From contig NZ_CP109596.1 in NCBI RefSeq assembly GCF_036327755.1, forward strand, positions 4,216,001 through 4,280,000: a stretch of DNA of 64,000 nt, given 5' to 3'. Of this stretch, positions 1 to 8,764 are shown one piece after another. A model generated the notes under the pieces. The model saw only the letters and a list, made by a program, of their open reading frames with translations, was not told where the DNA came from and made no database searches. The position numbers and the translations under genes were made by a program. The stretch comes from Nocardia sp. NBC_01503. GTDB taxonomy: Bacteria > Actinomycetota > Actinomycetes > Mycobacteriales > Mycobacteriaceae. Numbering within the stretch: position 1 is the stretch's first letter; each line of letters begins with the position of its first letter.

Positions 1-882
1 GGTGGCTCCATTCGGCTGCCCGCCTCGGCCACCGGGACCGTCGGCTACAAACCGCCGTACGGGCGGGTGCCCGCGCTGCCGCCGATGAACCTGGACCACT
101 ACTGCCATGACGGGCCGATGGCGCGCACCGTCGCGGACTGCGCACTGCTGCAGAACGTCATCGTCGGACCGCATCCCGGCGATGTGGTGTCGCTGCGTCC
201 GGCCGTGTACATCCCGTCCGAGCTCGGTGATGTGAGTGGGATGCGCATCGCGGTCGCCGTGAATCTCGGTGACTGGGTGATAGATCCGGAGATCACCGCC
301 AATACGCTCGCCGTCGCCGAGGCGTTGCGGGCGGCCGGAGCGGTGGTCGAGGAGGTCGAGGTCGGACTGAAACGCGCCGAGGTCTGGCGGGCCGCCCTGA
401 TCCACTTCGGCGGTATCTTCGGCCCTGCGGTCGCGCAGATCGCAGCCGAACAGGGCGATCTGTTGACGCCTTACGCCCATGCCTTCGCTCGCGAAACCGC
501 CATCGAGCCCGGAGATTTCCTGGACGGTCTGGAGCTCGAAGGCCGCATCTACGCGCCGATCGGCGCCCTGCTGGAGCGTTACGACGCGCTGATCTGTCCG
601 ACCACGGCCACCCCCGCGCTGACTGCCGGTGAGGACTATATCGATACCCGGCTGGTGATCAATGGCGTCGAACTCGACCACTACATGGAGTACGCGCTCA
701 CGCCCGTCTTCAATATCGCCAGCCGCTGCCCGGTGCTGAGCGTCCCGTCGGGTCGCGCCTCGAATGGCGTGCCGACCGGGGTGCAGGTGGTCGGGAGCAG
801 CTATGACGATGCCACGGTCTTCCACGTCGGTGCGGCGATCGAACGGGTGCGCCCGTGGTCCTTCCGTCCCGAATCACTATGA
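1..882 (+). CDS. Amidase signature family enzyme, 5' truncated
   Basis: This is the C-terminal part of an amidase; the reading frame is open to the first base, so the N-terminus and catalytic lysine lie outside the window. The sequence GGSIRLPAS at the very start is the family block around the catalytic serine, followed by TGTVGYKPPYGRVP, which is also typical. Amidase signature enzymes hydrolyse amides to carboxylate and ammonia; the substrate cannot be read from sequence. The stop codon lies 8 bases before the ATG of the amidohydrolase, whose ribosome binding site begins inside it. The two are very probably translated together and may act in sequence on one compound. Confidence 0.9.
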   Translation, partial: GGSIRLPASATGTVGYKPPYGRVPALPPMNLDHYCHDGPMARTVADCALLQNVIVGPHPGDVVSLRPAVYIPSELGDVSGMRIAVAVNLGDWVIDPEITANTLAVAEALRAAGAVVEEVEVGLKRAEVWRAALIHFGGIFGPAVAQIAAEQGDLLTPYAHAFARETAIEPGDFLDGLELEGRIYAPIGALLERYDALICPTTATPALTAGEDYIDTRLVINGVELDHYMEYALTPVFNIASRCPVLSVPSGRASNGVPTGVQVVGSSYDDATVFHVGAAIERVRPWSFRPESL

Positions 883-890
883 GGAACAAA

Positions 891-2525
891 ATGTTTGCCG
901 ATCTGATCTTTGTCAATGGTGTGATCCGCACGATGGCGGACGGTATCGCGCGGGCCGTCGCGGTGCGCGACGGCCGGATCGTCGCGGTCGGAGCCGACAC
1001 CGATGTCACACCGCTCATAGGTGAGTCCACCGAGGTCGTCGATCTCGCGGGCCGGGCGCTGCTGCCCGGCTTCCAGGACTCGCACGTGCATCCGGTGCTG
1101 GCCGGGCTCACCATGATTCGCTGCGATCTGCATGACGCGCGCGATGCGGACGAGGCCCTGGAGCTGATCGCCGCCTACGCCGCCGCGCATCCGGAGCAGG
1201 AGTGGATCGGGGGTGGTGGCTGGTCCATGGACTGGTTTCCGGGCGGCACCCCGGCTCGCGGGCTCCTGGATGCGATCGTGCCCGACCGGCCGATTCATCT
1301 GATCAATCAGGATGGTCACGGGGCCTGGGTGAATACCGAGGCTCTCCAGATGTGCGGTGTCGACGCGGAAACCCGCGACCCGCAGGACGGCCGCATCGAA
1401 CGCGAGGCCGACGGTTATCCCCAGGGCACCCTGCATGAGGGCGCGGCCCACCTGGTCGGCGATCATCTGCCCGAACCCACCCCGGATGACCTGCTGCGTG
1501 CCCTGCGCGCGGGTCAGGAACGGTTGCATTCGGTAGGTGTCACCGCCTGGCAGGACGCCATGGTCAGTCCCGAGGTGCAGCGGGCGTACGAATCCGCCGC
1601 TGCCGCGGGCATTCTCACCGGGCGGGTGGTCGGCGCGCTCTGGTGGGATCGCGAGCGCGGTGCGGAGCAGATTCCCGAACTCATCGAGCGCCGCCGTGCG
1701 ACCGGGCGCTTCCGCACCACCAGCGTGAAGATCATGCAGGACGGTGTGGCCGAGAACTTCACCGCCGCGATGACCTCGTCCTATCTCGACGGATGCGGTT
1801 GCGGCACCGGCAATCACGGACTCAGCTTCGTCGACCCGATCGCCCTGCGCGATCATGTGACCCGGCTGGACGCCGCAGGCTTCCAGGTGCACATCCACGC
1901 GGTGGGTGACCGTGCCGCCCGCGAGGCCCTGGATGCCTTCGCGCGGGCGCGGGAGGTGAACGGTCGCAATGACAATCGCCATCACATCGCCCATCTCCAG
2001 GTGGTGCACCCCGAGGATGTGCCGCGCTTCGCGGCGCTGGACATCACCGCGAATATGCAACCGCTGTGGGCGGCCTACGAGCCCGCGATGAACGATCTCA
2101 CCATCCCGTTCCTCGGCCCCGAACGCGCCGAATGGCAATATCCCTTCGGCGAACTGCACCGCACCGGCGCACCCCTGGCAGCGGGCAGCGACTGGCCGGT
2201 GAGCAGCGCCGACCCGCTGCTGGGTATTCACGTGGCGGTGAACCGCTCCATCCCGGGCGAGCCCTACGATGTCTTCCTCCCGCACCAATGCCTGGATGTG
2301 ACAACGGCTTTCACCGCGTACACGCTCGGCACCGCTCGGGTGAATCACCTCGAATCCGATACCGGAACCATCGAGGTCGGTAAATACGCGGACCTGGTGG
2401 TCCTGGACCGCGACCCCTTCACCGAGCCGGGCCGCATCCTGGAGGCCGCGGTCGTTGCCACGTATGTGGAAGGGCGGCAGGTGTATTCGCGACTGCCGGA
2501 TCGGAAGCCGGTGCACACCGCCTGA
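891..2525 (+). CDS. YtcJ-like metal-dependent amidohydrolase (amidohydrolase 3)
   Basis: About 544 residues, the usual length for this family. Landmarks are the metal-binding DSHVHP near residue 60, HIHAVGDRA in the middle, RHHIAHLQ, and the C-terminal GSDWPVSSADPL. These enzymes hydrolyse amide or related C-N bonds in a TIM barrel; substrates are rarely known. I chose ATG 891 because GAGGAA at 881-886 sits 4 bases upstream; ATG 879, overlapping the amidase stop as ATGA, is an alternative. It follows the amidase directly, suggesting a shared degradation route for an amide or N-acyl compound. A strong hairpin follows the stop. Confidence 0.88.
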   Translation: MFADLIFVNGVIRTMADGIARAVAVRDGRIVAVGADTDVTPLIGESTEVVDLAGRALLPGFQDSHVHPVLAGLTMIRCDLHDARDADEALELIAAYAAAHPEQEWIGGGGWSMDWFPGGTPARGLLDAIVPDRPIHLINQDGHGAWVNTEALQMCGVDAETRDPQDGRIEREADGYPQGTLHEGAAHLVGDHLPEPTPDDLLRALRAGQERLHSVGVTAWQDAMVSPEVQRAYESAAAAGILTGRVVGALWWDRERGAEQIPELIERRRATGRFRTTSVKIMQDGVAENFTAAMTSSYLDGCGCGTGNHGLSFVDPIALRDHVTRLDAAGFQVHIHAVGDRAAREALDAFARAREVNGRNDNRHHIAHLQVVHPEDVPRFAALDITANMQPLWAAYEPAMNDLTIPFLGPERAEWQYPFGELHRTGAPLAAGSDWPVSSADPLLGIHVAVNRSIPGEPYDVFLPHQCLDVTTAFTAYTLGTARVNHLESDTGTIEVGKYADLVVLDRDPFTEPGRILEAAVVATYVEGRQVYSRLPDRKPVHTA

Positions 2526-2536
2526 CCGGATACGAA

Positions 2537-2562
2537 CCGCCGCGATCCGGTGATCGCGGCGG
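2537..2562. terminator. Hairpin between convergent genes
   Basis: CCGCCGCGATC and its exact complement are separated by four bases (CGGT), an 11-bp GC-rich stem. It lies between the stops of the amidohydrolase and the opposing reductase and could terminate both. There is no clear T run, as is common in actinobacteria. Confidence 0.6.
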
Positions 2563-2572
2563 CTCGTGGCGC

Positions 2573-3220
2573 TCAGATGGCCGCGACTGCCTCGGCGGTC
2601 GGGGTGTCCCCGCCGATCAACTCCAGTATCCGGCCCGTGCCCGCCCCGGAGATCAGCAGTTCGGCGAGCACACCAGCCACATCGAGGCGCGAAATACGGC
2701 CCGCCGGAACACTTTCCGCGAGTCGTACGCGTCCGGTGGCGGGCTCGTCGGTGAGACTGCCGGGCCGCAGAATCGTCCAATCCAGTCCGCGCCCGCGAAG
2801 ATCGTTCTCCGCCTGCGTCTTCGCATCGATATAGGCGACCCAGGACTCATCCCCACCGGCGACGGGCTTGCCCGCACTCATGGTCGAGATCTGCACGAAC
2901 CGTCGCACCCCCGCCTTCTCCGCCGCATCCGCGAGCAGTACCGAACCATCCCGATCGACGGTGTACTTGCGCTCGGGTCCACTCCCGGGCCCGGCACCGG
3001 CCGCGAACACCACCGCGTCGACACCGCTCAGCGCCGAGACCAATTCGTCCCGCCCCTGCTGTTCGAGGTCCAGTACGACCGGCTGCCCGCCCACCGCCTC
3101 CACATCCCCGGCATGCGCCGGATTCCGAATGACGCTCGACACCGCATCACCCCGCTCGCTGAGCACCCGGGTGAGTGCGAGCGCGATCTGCCCATGTCCG
3201 CCGATGATTGCGATTCGCAT
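2573..3220 (-). CDS. NAD(P)-binding reductase, atypical SDR (NAD(P)H-binding family)
   Basis: About 215 residues. The N-terminus reads MRIAIIGGHGQIALAL, a Rossmann glycine-rich nucleotide-binding loop, followed by a layout like YwnB/BVR-B-type atypical short-chain dehydrogenases (DAVVFAAGAG, then VRRFVQISTM). These small proteins bind NAD(P)H and often act as epimerase-like or flavin/quinone reductases. ATG 3220 is preferred over GTG 3226 because it leads directly into the first beta strand. It converges on the amidohydrolase and appears monocistronic. Exact activity unknown. Confidence 0.8.
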   Translation of the reverse strand: MRIAIIGGHGQIALALTRVLSERGDAVSSVIRNPAHAGDVEAVGGQPVVLDLEQQGRDELVSALSGVDAVVFAAGAGPGSGPERKYTVDRDGSVLLADAAEKAGVRRFVQISTMSAGKPVAGGDESWVAYIDAKTQAENDLRGRGLDWTILRPGSLTDEPATGRVRLAESVPAGRISRLDVAGVLAELLISGAGTGRILELIGGDTPTAEAVAAI

Positions 3221-3331
3221 GACCACGAGCCTACGACGGTCCGGCCCGGCGATGCCCGATCCGTGACCGCGGGTGGCGTAGCGTGATTATCGATAATTCG
3301 ATTCGCCCGATTGTGGACAGAGGATTGTCAT

Positions 3332-3862
3332 ATGCCGGAAAAGGATGCTGGGGGCGGTGTTTCGCCGCGGTCCGTCTACCGGACGATAGTGCGGTCGGTG
3401 GGTGTGCTGGTGGTATTCACGACGGCCTATTTCGTATTGCCGTTCGATCGGCTCGACGATGTCCCGGCACTGCTGCTGTTGATCGTCGGACTGGTGGTGG
3501 TGATCGGGCTGTGCGCATGGCAGGTACGGCAGGTATTGCGGGTCGATCGACCCGTATTGCAGGCCACCGAGGCGCTGGCCATGGTCTTCGGGGCGTATCT
3601 GATCGGTTTCGCGACGGTCTACTACCTGATGGACCTGGCCGATCCCGGGAATTTCAGCGAGCCGCTGACCAAATTGGACGCACTGTATTTCTGCGTAACG
3701 ATATTCGCCACCGTCGGATTCGGCGATATCGTGGCGACCACGCAGGTCACGCGCGGATTCGTCCTGGCGCAGATGATCGGCAATCTGGTGCTGATCGGAT
3801 TGGCGCTGCGCTTGTTCACGGCCTCGGTCCGGGTGCGCCAGCGGCAATTGCACAAGCCTTGA
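3332..3862 (+). CDS. Small potassium channel family protein
   Basis: About 176 residues. A TVGFGD selectivity filter is at residues 127-132 between two hydrophobic helices (about 84-101 and 143-165). Two further hydrophobic segments precede it (about 20-37 and 46-64), so four membrane spans are likely. No cytosolic RCK/TrkA-N domain follows; the protein stops soon after the last helix. The filter has Phe in place of the usual Tyr (TVGYGD), a known variant. ATG 3332 has an AGAGGA-type ribosome site about 7 bases upstream. Likely a homotetrameric inner-membrane K+ channel; gating is unknown. Confidence 0.82.
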   Translation: MPEKDAGGGVSPRSVYRTIVRSVGVLVVFTTAYFVLPFDRLDDVPALLLLIVGLVVVIGLCAWQVRQVLRVDRPVLQATEALAMVFGAYLIGFATVYYLMDLADPGNFSEPLTKLDALYFCVTIFATVGFGDIVATTQVTRGFVLAQMIGNLVLIGLALRLFTASVRVRQRQLHKP

Positions 3863-3874
3863 CCGGATAGCGCG

Positions 3875-3909
3875 GCGGCGCAACAGGATTCGCTATCCTG
3901 TCACGCCGC
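3875..3909. terminator. Hairpin between convergent genes
   Basis: GCGGCG, two unpaired bases and ACAGGAT pair across a five-base loop with ATCCTGT, two unpaired bases and CGCCGC. It sits between the channel gene stop and the opposing acyl-CoA dehydrogenase stop and probably ends both transcripts. Confidence 0.5.
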
Positions 3910-3927
3910 GGCTGTTGTCCGGTGCCG

Positions 3928-5073
3928 TCAGAGGGTGCGGCCGATGATCAGCTTCATGATCTCGTTGGTGCCGCCGTAGATCTTCTGAATCCGGGCGTCG
4001 GCGTACATGCGGGAGATGGGGTATTCCGCCATGTAGCCGTAGCCGCCGAAGAGTTGCAGGCATTCGTCGGCGACCTTGCACTGCTGCTCGGTGAGCCACC
4101 ATTTGGCCTTGGCCGCGGTGGGGACGTCGAGTTCGCCGCGCAGGTGCTTGTTGACGCAGTCGTCGGTGAAGGACCAGGCGATGGACTTGATGGTGTCGCA
4201 TTCGGCGAGGGTGAACTGGGTGTTCTGGAAGGCGAATACCGGCTTGCCGAAGGCTTCGCGCTCCTTGGTGTAGGCCAGAGTGACCTCCACCGTCTTCTCG
4301 ATCGCGGCGGCCGCGATCACGGCCAGGATCAGTCGCTCCTGGGGGAGTTGCTGCATGAGCTGGATGAAGCCGATGCCCTCGGCGCTGCCGAGCAGATTCG
4401 ACCGCGGCACCCGGACATTGTCGAAGAACAGTTCGCAGGTGTCCTGGCCGTGCTGGCCGATCTTCTCCAGATTGCGGCCGCGCCGGAAGCCCTCGCTGGA
4501 GGTCTCCACCAGGATGAGCGAGACGGTGTCCGCGCCCTTGCCCTCGGAGGTCTTACAGGCCACGATCACCAGATCGGCCAGATAGCCGTTGGTGATGAAG
4601 GTCTTGGCGCCGTTCAGGACGTAATCGTCGCCATCCTTGACCGCCTTGGTCTTGATGCCCTGCAGGTCCGAGCCGGTACCGGGTTCGGTCATCGCGATCG
4701 CGCCGACGACCTCACCGGATGCCATGCGCGGCAACCAATTCCGCTTCTGCTCATCGGTGCCGTACGCGTTCAGATAATGTGCGACGATCCCGCTGTGCAC
4801 CGGATTCCCGAGGCTGGGGGACAGGCCGCGCACCTGTTCGGTGAGCACCACGGCCTCATGCGCGAAGGTGCCGCCGCCACCGCCGTACTCCTCCGGAATG
4901 CTCAGGCACAGCAGACCCAATTCGCCCGCACGGTTCCAGATTTCGCGGTCGACATGGTGCTGGCGGGCCCACCGGTCCTCATTGGGGGCGCATTCCTTCT
5001 CGAAGAACTTGCGCGCTAGATCGGACAGCGCGTCCAGGTCCTCGTCCATCCACGGCGAGCGGTGCAGGGCCAC
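3928..5073 (-). CDS. Acyl-CoA dehydrogenase, long-chain (LCAD) type
   Basis: 381 residues, full family length. AMTEPGTGSDLQGI (about 127-140) is the FAD/substrate signature, FITNG follows, and QLFGGYGYMAEYPISRMYAD and IYGGTNEIMK near the end are typical. The usual Glu of the EGT motif is Gly here. The sequence LPQERL with E246 matches the alternative catalytic base of LCAD/isovaleryl-type enzymes, so the enzyme should be active. It introduces a 2,3 double bond into acyl-CoA with electron transfer to ETF, in fatty acid or branched acid beta-oxidation. It ends close to the channel gene and the AraC-type regulator gene lies just upstream on the same strand. Confidence 0.92.
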   Translation of the reverse strand: MALHRSPWMDEDLDALSDLARKFFEKECAPNEDRWARQHHVDREIWNRAGELGLLCLSIPEEYGGGGGTFAHEAVVLTEQVRGLSPSLGNPVHSGIVAHYLNAYGTDEQKRNWLPRMASGEVVGAIAMTEPGTGSDLQGIKTKAVKDGDDYVLNGAKTFITNGYLADLVIVACKTSEGKGADTVSLILVETSSEGFRRGRNLEKIGQHGQDTCELFFDNVRVPRSNLLGSAEGIGFIQLMQQLPQERLILAVIAAAAIEKTVEVTLAYTKEREAFGKPVFAFQNTQFTLAECDTIKSIAWSFTDDCVNKHLRGELDVPTAAKAKWWLTEQQCKVADECLQLFGGYGYMAEYPISRMYADARIQKIYGGTNEIMKLIIGRTL

Positions 5074-5183
5074 GAGTGAACTCCTCTGTTCTAATCGGCT
5101 CTGCCGTGACGGTAAGGCGATTCGCGGTCCGCGCCTATGACCGCCTCGCTCGACTTCTTGACCGGAACGCTCAGCGCGACGAT

Positions 5184-6185
5184 TCAGCGCTGATACGAGC
5201 CGGGCGCGCTCCCGGTCCAGCGGCGGAAGGCGCGCGAGAAGGCGCTCGGTTCGGAGAAGCCGAGCCGGCGGGACAGCGCGGTCACCGTCTCGTCACCGCG
5301 GACCAGGCTCGCGATGGCGGCATCGCGCAGAATCTGCTCGCGAATCTCCTTGAGCGAGGTGTGTTCGTCGCGCAGTTTGCGGCGCAGCGTCGGCGGGCTC
5401 ATGGCGAGCTCGGCGGCGATATCGTCCGCACCCGGCCAGTCGCCGTCGAGTCCGCGCTGCAGAATGCGCCGCACCCGCGCGGCCGGTGAGATGGAGTAGT
5501 CGCGCGGCCCGAGCACCCCGGAGGGCGCGTTGCGCAGGAACGCCTGCAACTCGTCCTCACCGCGATTGATCGGCTGCTCCAGCAGGGCGGCATCGAATAC
5601 CAGCGTCGGATCCGTGGCCGAGAAGACAACGGGCGCACCGAAAACCACGTCGTAGTCGTCGACCTCGGGATCACGCGGATACGGCACCTCCACCCGCCGC
5701 AACCGCAGTCGCCCGCCGATCGTCCAGGCCATGAACCGGTGCGTAATCGTCAGCATGGTGTCGATGACGATGCCAGGCGGTCGACCCGCCTCGCTCATAT
5801 CGAAGCTGACCCGCGCCTCACCGTCATCTTCGGTGAGCCGGAGCCGCGGCAGCCCCGGCAGCGACCGCCGAAAACTCTCGAACCGGCGAATGGCCGCCCC
5901 GAGTGTGGGCGCACCCATCAATCCGAAACACACCAGCCGCAGCGTCCCGCGCGGCATCGGCCGCAATCCGAGCCCGAGCAATTCGTCATCGGTGGCCCGC
6001 CACAACCCCTGCACCATCCGCACGGCCTGATCGATGGTGACCCGGGAACGCCCCTCCGCCAACAGATCCGGCGAAATCCCCGCCTCCGCCAGCAGCCCGG
6101 TGATATCCCACCCACGCTGTCCGGCGAGTTCGACAATGGCCCGAACTCGCTGGATCGGCAGGGTGCTTCCGGCCTCGGCAGACAT
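5184..6185 (-). CDS. AraC family transcriptional regulator (Arabinose_bd-type N-terminus)
   Basis: 333 residues. The C-terminal 90 residues hold two helix-turn-helix units (MSPPTLRRKLRDEHTSLKEI and LSRRLGFSEPSAFSRAFRRW), and the N-terminal 200 residues resemble the ligand-binding domain of OruR/ArgR-type AraC proteins. I start at ATG 6185; the frame is open further upstream but would run through the tRNA gene, so the extension cannot be coding. It lies 110 bases upstream of the acyl-CoA dehydrogenase on the same strand and may control that gene. Ligand unknown. Confidence 0.88.
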   Translation of the reverse strand: MSAEAGSTLPIQRVRAIVELAGQRGWDITGLLAEAGISPDLLAEGRSRVTIDQAVRMVQGLWRATDDELLGLGLRPMPRGTLRLVCFGLMGAPTLGAAIRRFESFRRSLPGLPRLRLTEDDGEARVSFDMSEAGRPPGIVIDTMLTITHRFMAWTIGGRLRLRRVEVPYPRDPEVDDYDVVFGAPVVFSATDPTLVFDAALLEQPINRGEDELQAFLRNAPSGVLGPRDYSISPAARVRRILQRGLDGDWPGADDIAAELAMSPPTLRRKLRDEHTSLKEIREQILRDAAIASLVRGDETVTALSRRLGFSEPSAFSRAFRRWTGSAPGSYQR

Positions 6186-6300
6186 CCGCCCGACCGTATC
6201 AATCCGACCCCCACCGCCCACCGCCCGCCTCACCAACTCGCGAGGTCCGAGCCCGTTTTGGTGTATCCGCCCCACCCGTGTACTGTTCTGTTCACACCGA

Positions 6301-6374
6301 CGCGGGGTGGAGCAGCTCGGTAGCTCGCTGGGCTCATAACCCAGAGGTCGCAGGTTCAAATCCTGTCCCCGCTA
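6301..6374 (+). tRNA. Initiator tRNA-Met (CAT)
   Basis: A full cloverleaf can be drawn: acceptor GCGGGG/CCCCGC, D stem GAGC/GCTC, anticodon loop CTCATAA, T arm GCAGG-TTCAAAT-CCTGT. Three initiator hallmarks are present: no pair at 1-72 (C and T), three G-C pairs at the base of the anticodon stem (GGG/CCC), and A11-U24 in the D stem. The 3' CCA is not encoded (the genome reads CTA after the discriminator A) and would be added by the CCA enzyme. A terminator hairpin follows. Its 3' half recurs in damaged form at 12322. Confidence 0.97.
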
Positions 6375-6389
6375 CTACATGTGATCAGG

Positions 6390-6428
6390 GAAAACGGCTC
6401 CGGAACCATTGGTTCCGGGGCCGTTTTC
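6390..6428 (+). terminator. Terminator after the initiator tRNA
   Basis: An 18-base arm (6390-6407) and its complement (6411-6428) with a three-base loop; one position is a G-T wobble. The 3' arm ends in TTTTC. It lies 15 bases after the tRNA. A related hairpin with the same core (CCGGAACC/GGTTCCGG) follows the degenerate tRNA copy at 12354. Confidence 0.85.
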
Positions 6429-6861
6429 GTTGGAATGGCAACGGATTTGGCAACGTTGGTCGAACCAAGCGTTATTCGTGGGTGGCTTCCCACGCTGTTC
6501 GCGGTGTCCGCCCGACAAGGGGGCGCGATTGGCGGCGCCTTCGTCCTGGCCGCGCAAGTTGACGATTGTTGCGAGCATTCTCGGTGGGGGAGCCGTCGAT
6601 CGATCCGATACGTGCAGACACTCTTCTCGTCCTCGGTGAGATTCCTTGTTCGGACGGGAACTCATCGCCAAGTGAGGTGGCATGAGGAACTGAGGGTTCC
6701 GGGAGTCGCTTCGCCGGTTCTGCGCAGCGTTGCGCACGGTCGTGTCCGATCAGGCGTCGTAAAATTCCGGCCGATAGAGATCATGTGAAGGTCGGTGGGT
6801 TGGCGCGATGGCCTTCCGATTCCGGTGAAATCGACGAGCCTCGAAAAGGATTCGATATCCG
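6429..6861. other. Intergenic stretch without a recognisable gene
   Basis: About 430 bases between the tRNA terminator and the serine hydrolase. Frames are open on both strands but their products show no domain, signal peptide or convincing codon pattern. It may hold decayed sequence of the proposed tRNA-associated island. The promoter of the serine hydrolase must lie at its right end. Confidence 0.4.
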
Positions 6862-8415
6862 ATGAAATCTATTCCGGGCGAAAGCTTTCGAGCGGCAATG
6901 GGGATCGTGGCCGCCGCGATGTTGGTGGCCCTGGGGCCTGGAGTGGGTATCGCCGCTGCCGAACCGGCCGCCGTCGACCCCGTCGCGATCGATGAATTCA
7001 TCGCCGACTATCTGGCGCACACCCGGCTGCCGGGTGTGGCGATCGCGGTGACGCACGGTGATCAGATCGTGCGCGCGACCGGATACGGCCACGACTCCTC
7101 GGGCACGAATCTGACCGGTGCCACCAAGATGCCGATCGCCTCGCTGAGCAAGTCGTTCACCTCTGCGGCGGTCCTGCAGTTGGTCGATGCCGGGAAGGTG
7201 GATCTCGATACGCCGGTGCGGCACTATGTTCCGGAATTCTGGATGAGGGATTCGCGCGCGGATCGAATCACCGTGCGCCAGTTGTTGAACCAGACCTCGG
7301 GCATGTCGGACCGTACGTTCCCGGACATCCGGATGCCGGTGCCGAATTCGCTGGCGGCGGCGGTCGATCGACTGCATTCCGCCGAGTTGGCGACCGATCC
7401 CGGCACCGCGTTTCATTACCACAATCCCAATTTCCAAGTCGCGGCGCGAGTGGTCGAGGTGGTCAGCGGAATACCGTTCGCCAACTACATGACCGAGCGG
7501 GTTTTCAAGCCGCTCGGAATGAATTCCACCTCGACTGTGAACGACACCACGGCGGCGAGTGATCTCACGCATGGATACATTCGGGCGTACGGGCTGCCGT
7601 TCGCCGCCGGGGAACCCGAGGTATTCGTGGGCGGCAGCCACGGTGTTCTCACCACCGCCGAGGATATGACCCGCTGGTTGATGGCTCAGAACGATCAGGG
7701 CCGCATTCCCGGAGGCGGCCAGTTGTTGTCCCCGGCCTCGATCGATGCCATGCATACCCCGTCGAAAATCAGCGACTACGCCATGGGCTGGTTCAGCAGG
7801 AAGACCGACAGCGGAGCCGCCGAACTCGTCCATACCGGTGAGTGGTTCACCTATACCGCGGAGCAGGTTCTGCTGCCCGAATCCGACTACGGCATAGTCG
7901 TCATGGTTCCGGCGGGCACCCAGTTGCAGGACGAGCCCGCGATCATCACTAACGGCCTCATCGCGCTGGTCTCCGGCGCCGAGCCCGAAGTGAGGAATCC
8001 CGCCGGCTTCCGCGCCGACTGGGTGCTCGCGGCCCTGACGGTGCTGACAATCGTCCTGGGGGTCCTCGGCTTCGTCCGCGCTCGTCGGTGGGCCGCAAAG
8101 CAATCGGGACGGCCCGTATGGGCGGTCGTGCTGCGCCAGGTGCCGTACCTGCTGCCGGTGCTGGCGCTCGCGCTGGCGCCCAACAATCTGACAATGGCTG
8201 TTCGCGGCCGTGCCAGCACCTTCGAAATCATGTGCTATGTCATGCCGGCGCTCATGATTTGGCTGGGCGTCGCGGCGCTGCTCGGGATCGGCTTGATTAT
8301 TGTCCGAACGACACTGTGGGTGCGCCAACGTGGTTCGTCGGCCACCGGGCCGAGTTCACCGATGGCACCCGGTGACGATCCCGGCCACAGTCGAGCATCC
8401 ACCGGCCAGCCGTGA
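6862..8415 (+). CDS. Exported serine hydrolase, class C beta-lactamase/DD-peptidase fold
   Basis: 517 residues. An N-terminal signal segment (about 12-33) ends at AAAEP. The serine hydrolase domain (about 40-370) has the catalytic SLSK at 94-97, a YHN motif in FHYHNPNF and a C-terminal HTG in VHTGEWF, matching the SxxK, YxN and KTG-like boxes. Three or more hydrophobic helices follow (about 389-480), so the enzyme is anchored with its domain outside. Relatives include esterases, D-aminopeptidases and penicillin-binding-like hydrolases; the substrate cannot be assigned. AAAAGGA lies upstream of ATG 6862. It stands alone inside the proposed tRNA-bounded island. Confidence 0.85.
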   Translation: MKSIPGESFRAAMGIVAAAMLVALGPGVGIAAAEPAAVDPVAIDEFIADYLAHTRLPGVAIAVTHGDQIVRATGYGHDSSGTNLTGATKMPIASLSKSFTSAAVLQLVDAGKVDLDTPVRHYVPEFWMRDSRADRITVRQLLNQTSGMSDRTFPDIRMPVPNSLAAAVDRLHSAELATDPGTAFHYHNPNFQVAARVVEVVSGIPFANYMTERVFKPLGMNSTSTVNDTTAASDLTHGYIRAYGLPFAAGEPEVFVGGSHGVLTTAEDMTRWLMAQNDQGRIPGGGQLLSPASIDAMHTPSKISDYAMGWFSRKTDSGAAELVHTGEWFTYTAEQVLLPESDYGIVVMVPAGTQLQDEPAIITNGLIALVSGAEPEVRNPAGFRADWVLAALTVLTIVLGVLGFVRARRWAAKQSGRPVWAVVLRQVPYLLPVLALALAPNNLTMAVRGRASTFEIMCYVMPALMIWLGVAALLGIGLIIVRTTLWVRQRGSSATGPSSPMAPGDDPGHSRASTGQP

Positions 8416-8466
8416 GCGGTAGCAACCGTTGCGGTAGGCGGGGCGATCGGGTTCGGTTCGGTGGTC

Positions 8467-8493
8467 GCCGGGGTGAGCGCACATCACCCCGGC
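8467..8493 (+). terminator. Hairpin downstream of the serine hydrolase
   Basis: GCCGGGGTGA and its exact complement TCACCCCGGC flank a seven-base loop, about 50 bases after the stop codon. No T tract follows; terminator function is inferred from position and stem strength. Confidence 0.5.
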
Positions 8494-8537
8494 AGCGCCT
8501 GGGCAGCCAATTATTGCGATGGTGACAGGGCATGTGA

Positions 8538-8660
8538 GATCACGGCTCCACAGTCGTAACCGATCAGTTCGCGAACGTGTTCTGGCTGAATTCCACCATC
8601 GCCGGCACCGGCTGGCGAGCTGTGTCCGAAACCCAGCCGGACGTCAACGGGCGGAAATAG
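8538..8660 (+). pseudogene. Possible C-terminal gene fragment
   Basis: A 40-codon stretch with strongly GC-rich third positions ends at TAG 8658 and starts directly after an in-frame TGA with no start codon. It encodes VVTDQFANVFWLNSTIAGTG and ends in QPDVNGRK. It reads like the tail of a lost exported protein but I do not recognise the family. It could also be chance. It lies in the otherwise empty 8416-8764 interval. Confidence 0.25.
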
Positions 8661-8764
8661 ATCGCGTCGGCAGTGCCCCGGCCGGATACTCCGTCCCCGA
8701 GGCCGGTGAATCACAAGGTGCGGGACGTGGAGGATTGTGCGGAGATCCGCAGGGGCGCTCTCGG

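Noticed and set aside
801..2780. Long minus-strand open frame opposite the amidohydrolase
   Set aside because: It mirrors a well-supported gene; its product is His/Arg/Gly-rich without any domain. GC-rich genes routinely give such antisense frames.
6186..6359. N-terminal extension of the AraC regulator
   Set aside because: The extension would read through the tRNA gene and its promoter region; ATG 6185 fits the family start.
6381..6788. Open frame after the tRNA terminator
   Set aside because: Starts inside the terminator hairpin and gives a product with no recognisable features.
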